From: an uncultured Pirellulaceae bacterium
GTDB lineage: Bacteria > Planctomycetota > Planctomycetia > Pirellulales > Pirellulaceae
Reading direction: 5' to 3'
DNA length: 57,646 bases
Assembly (NCBI GenBank): GCA_905480545.1
Contig: CAJQQR010000119.1
Coordinates: 1 to 57,646 of the forward strand
Shown: positions 55,500-57,646 of the stretch, one piece after another
How the letters are laid out: the number at the start of each line of letters is the position of its first letter
Position numbering within the stretch: position 1 is the first letter of the stretch
Translations under genes and position numbers: made by a program
The notes under the pieces: generated by a model
What the model saw: only the letters and a program-made list of their open reading frames with translations
What the model was told of the DNA's origin: nothing
Database searches by the model: none

Positions 55500-56486
55500 A
55501 TGAGTTTTGACGTTTACGGAATTGGGAACGCTCTTGTTGATGTGCAGGCGCAGGTGCCGGACGAAGTTGTTGCTGGGACCGGTTTCGAGAAAGGAATCAT
55601 GACACTCGTCGACGATTCGCAGCAGAAAAATGTGCTTGATCGTTTGGCAGGACTGCAATTGAATCGCTGTGCAGGTGGTTCAGCCGCAAATACCATCGTT
55701 GGAGTAGCCGATTTTGGTGGAAAAGCGGCTTATTGTGGAAAAGTCGCTGGGGATGAAGTTGGCAATTTTTTTCTCGATGATATGCGGAAACTTGGTATTT
55801 CGATTGATGTTCCACAATCTACTGAGGGACAATCGGGTACGTGTGCGATCATGATCACACCAGATGCTCAGCGTACGATGCTAACCAATTTGGGTGTTTC
55901 GGGAACACTCTGCGATTCGGATGTTGATGAAGAAATCGTCAAGGCTTCCAAGTATGTGTATATCGAGGGTTACCTCTTCACTGGTGAAGATACGAAGTCA
56001 GCAGCCTATCGCGCCATCGATCTCGCGCAAAAACATGGTGTGAAAATTGCCTTTACCGCTTCCGATCCGTTTCTTGTCAACATGATGAGGCAGGAGATGT
56101 GGGAATTGATTGAAGGTCCAGTCGACCTGTTCTTCTGCAATGAGGAAGAAGCAAAAAGTTTGACAGAGAAAAGCGATCCGGTTGAAGCTGCCCACGAAAT
56201 TCACAAACATTCGGAAAACGTGGCGTTAACTCTTGGGGCAAATGGTTCGATTCTCATGCATGAAGGTGAAGTGATCGCGATTGAAGGTGTCGACGTAGCC
56301 GCTATTGATACGACGGGTGCGGGGGATATGTATGCGGCCGGTCTACTCTACGGAATCACTAATGGGATGAACTGGAAGCAAGCTGGCCATCTGGCGTCTC
56401 ATGCTGCAGGCCGTATCGTTTCTCAGTTGGGTGCTCGAATGGCGGACAAATTCACCAAGGCAGAAGTTGCTTCACTGATCGGCTGA
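55500..56486 (+). CDS. PfkB-family sugar/nucleoside kinase, adenosine kinase-like
   Basis: The product is 328 residues from the ATG at 55500; GGGAAAAG precedes it. PfkB/ribokinase fold markers are [16 protein letters not shown], the [16 protein letters not shown] substrate loop, [13 protein letters not shown], and the catalytic [16 protein letters not shown] anion hole with the Asp base. The N-terminal GNALVD and the GGSAANT pattern fit bacterial adenosine kinase-like proteins more than fructokinases. It likely phosphorylates adenosine or a related nucleoside with ATP. The neighbouring genes do not add information. A hairpin follows at 56521. Confidence 0.88.
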   Translation: MSFDVYGIGNALVDVQAQVPDEVVAGTGFEKGIMTLVDDSQQKNVLDRLAGLQLNRCAGGSAANTIVGVADFGGKAAYCGKVAGDEVGNFFLDDMRKLGISIDVPQSTEGQSGTCAIMITPDAQRTMLTNLGVSGTLCDSDVDEEIVKASKYVYIEGYLFTGEDTKSAAYRAIDLAQKHGVKIAFTASDPFLVNMMRQEMWELIEGPVDLFFCNEEEAKSLTEKSDPVEAAHEIHKHSENVALTLGANGSILMHEGEVIAIEGVDVAAIDTTGAGDMYAAGLLYGITNGMNWKQAGHLASHAAGRIVSQLGARMADKFTKAEVASLIG

Positions 56487-56520
56487 TTTTCATTGGCCTT
56501 TATCATTGCCGCAATTGTTA

Positions 56521-56541
56521 TGGATCCGATTCACGGATCCA
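56521..56541 (+). terminator. Hairpin after the kinase gene
   Basis: TGGATCCG pairs perfectly with CGGATCCA around a 5-base loop (ATTCA), followed by ACTCTTTTG. The short T-run makes it a moderate terminator candidate. Confidence 0.6.
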
Positions 56542-56680
56542 ACTCTTTTGCTCACTTTGTTGGAATACCTTTCTGAAAAATTGACGACGCGCTGCATTCA
56601 GTCGGTGGATTTCGCGAAGGTTAGATCAGCAAGAAAAATTCGTTCTTGAAAGGACTGAAACAACTCGTTTGTTAGATCGG

Positions 56681-56732
56681 CCGGCCGTTCACGACAATCG
56701 GCGGCCGTTCACGACAATGGCTGGCCGTTCAA
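56681..56732. repeat. 20-bp tandem repeat, about 2.6 copies
   Basis: Units at 56681-56700 and 56701-56720 share GGCCGTTCACGACAAT; a partial third copy (GGCCGTTCA) ends near 56732. It lies between convergent genes. Confidence 0.9.
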
Positions 56733-56739
56733 ACTAGCA

Positions 56740-57072
56740 TCAGTTGTTTTCAACACTGCATTCGGTAATTTGAAACGGCATGACGACCTCGCTGGATTTT
56801 ACCAATCGCAATTTGTGAATTCGGTCGAGTCGGAATTGTCGATGATTCTCTTTTGAAAGGCAAAGGCCATAAAAACTATTCCCATTCCAACGATATGGGC
56901 TAACTGCTCGGATGGAGACCTTGTCGTCGGTCACATAAATAAAGTGAATCGCATAGTCATCCGGATTCTGAATCGCTTTTTGGATTTGCCGTTTGAATTT
57001 ATTAGCCTTTAGCACCCCAGCTGGTTGGTCTTCGAGGGAAGGTGAATGGGTTAAATTTGCGGTTGCGACCAT
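56740..57072 (-). CDS. Stand-alone WYL-domain protein
   Basis: The product is 110 residues from the ATG at 57072 (GGAG 9 bases upstream); a longer frame to 57129 is less likely. The WYL-like core is IHFIYVTDDKVSIRAVSPYRW, then NSFYGLCLSKENHRQFRLDRI, the R-x-F-R-L-D-R-I signature of WYL domains. There is no helix-turn-helix, so it is not a complete regulator of the usual kind. Small WYL proteins may bind ligands and act with a separate DNA-binding partner. It shares the domain with the WYL regulator at 20749 but is not a close copy. No operon is evident; convergent with the kinase gene. Confidence 0.75.
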   Translation of the reverse strand: MVATANLTHSPSLEDQPAGVLKANKFKRQIQKAIQNPDDYAIHFIYVTDDKVSIRAVSPYRWNGNSFYGLCLSKENHRQFRLDRIHKLRLVKSSEVVMPFQITECSVENN

Positions 57073-57211
57073 GATTGATACTCCGTTGGTGACTTTCACT
57101 GTTAGGAGTATCGCGACTTTAAGTGACAACTTTGGTCAAACGGTCCTGAAAAATGATGGTTTTTCAAAATCCGTACAGGAAAACGGTTCAATTGAACGTT
57201 GTAAAGTAGTT

Positions 57212-57646
57212 TTAGAAGACGGTCTCATTCCAGGGCCCTGTGATTGCGAATGTGACTCCTGGTGTTTGAATGTTTACAAAGAGCCATTTACCGTTTGGAC
57301 TAAATGTGGCGCCCGCCCATTCGCGTCCGCGGAAATCGCCCTTGAATCCGTTCTTTTCACCCTTCAGTTGCATGTTGTTGATGGCAAAAAGTGATAGGTT
57401 GCCATCCTGATCGAGACCGTGAATTCGCTGCTGACTGAACTTTCCGTAATCGCTGTCTTCACAAAGCAAAAGTCCACCATGCGGGCTGACAACTAGATTG
57501 TCGGGCATGTTTAATACTTCAACGCCCGGGCTTTCGAATAACATTTGCAACTTTTGGGACTTGGGATTGAAAGCCCAAATTTGTCCGGCTTTTTCGCCAC
57601 CGCCGCTCGTGGCATCAAAGAAAACACGTTCATTTCCGAACCAACA
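57212..57646 (-). CDS. PhoX/DUF839 family protein, C-terminal part (5' end cut by window edge)
   Basis: The frame is open from the window edge (reads CWFGNERVFFDATSGGG...) to a stop at 57212, giving 144 residues. Matching PhoX/DUF839 landmarks are VFFDATSGGG, GQIWAFNP, NMPDNLVVSPHGGLLLCEDSD and the C-terminal GREWAGATFSPNGKWLFVN followed by TPGVTFAITGPW. The PhoX family contains calcium- and iron-dependent alkaline phosphatases, exported through Tat; only the C-terminal third is visible, so activity is inferred from the family. Confidence 0.9.
   Translation of the reverse strand, partial: CWFGNERVFFDATSGGGEKAGQIWAFNPKSQKLQMLFESPGVEVLNMPDNLVVSPHGGLLLCEDSDYGKFSQQRIHGLDQDGNLSLFAINNMQLKGEKNGFKGDFRGREWAGATFSPNGKWLFVNIQTPGVTFAITGPWNETVF

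Noticed and set aside
56681..56732. CRISPR array
   Set aside because: Repeats are directly adjacent with no spacers and only about 2.6 copies.

Overview
The window looks like a chromosomal segment of a planctomycete, probably a marine Pirellulaceae-type organism. This is inferred from gene content: a DUF1592/DUF1552 pair, a ThuA-like protein, a formylglycine sulfatase, a Tat-exported Gfo/Idh/MocA oxidoreductase, a CRTAC1-type FG-GAP/ASPIC protein, a BON-domain secreted protein, a DUF1611/enolase pair, and many secreted proteins of unknown function. I see no rRNA, tRNA, insertion sequence, prophage or CRISPR array. Genes lie on both strands in short operons, and several intergenic gaps carry short tandem duplications.

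Layout. 1-5.6 kb: edge-truncated ThuA-like protein, a small lipoprotein, an AAA+ ATPase with a winged-helix-like N-terminal region, a secreted unknown protein and a YjbQ-family protein. 5.8-8.7 kb: a large secreted metzincin-type protease followed by two terminator hairpins. 9-13.6 kb: methyltransferase and nadC on the minus strand, then a membrane-anchored helix-hairpin-helix protein coupled to uvrB. 14-19.6 kb: DUF1592 cytochrome-like protein, Tat-exported DUF1552 protein and a secreted amidohydrolase. 19.7-24.6 kb: thymidine kinase, WYL regulator, BON protein and old yellow enzyme. 25-29 kb: TPR protein, 5-formyltetrahydrofolate cyclo-ligase, and feoAB behind a promoter whose -10 box overlaps a Fur-type palindrome. 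29-32.6 kb: a DgcA/DgcN-like pair (N-acetyl-D-glutamate route) and a second enolase-superfamily enzyme. 32.6-36 kb: two membrane proteins and a MazG-like protein. 36-39 kb: a CRTAC1-like gene broken by one frameshift and one in-frame TGA. 39-43.5 kb: a GalU-like protein next to a 1102-residue fusion of a GHMP-kinase-like domain with a UDP-sugar pyrophosphorylase domain. 43.7-50.5 kb: sulfatase, Gfo/Idh/MocA oxidoreductase and metH. 50.5-54.8 kb: an unrecognised four-gene operon of two paralogous lipoproteins, a trypsin-like protease with a histone-H1-like pentapeptide tail, and a third lipoprotein. 55-57.6 kb: adenosine kinase-like protein, a stand-alone WYL-domain protein and the C-terminal part of a PhoX/DUF839 protein.

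The genes serve housekeeping (uvrB, nadC, metH, tdk, feoAB, cyclo-ligase, adenosine kinase), turnover of sulfated or polymeric organic matter (sulfatase, oxidoreductase, amidohydrolase, ThuA, metalloprotease) and D-amino-acid or imino-acid use (DgcA/DgcN-like pair, second enolase). The best candidates for undescribed biology are the lipoprotein/protease operon at 50539-54769 and the kinase-pyrophosphorylase fusion with its GalU-like neighbour at 39229-43467. All functional statements come from reading motifs; no database search was run.
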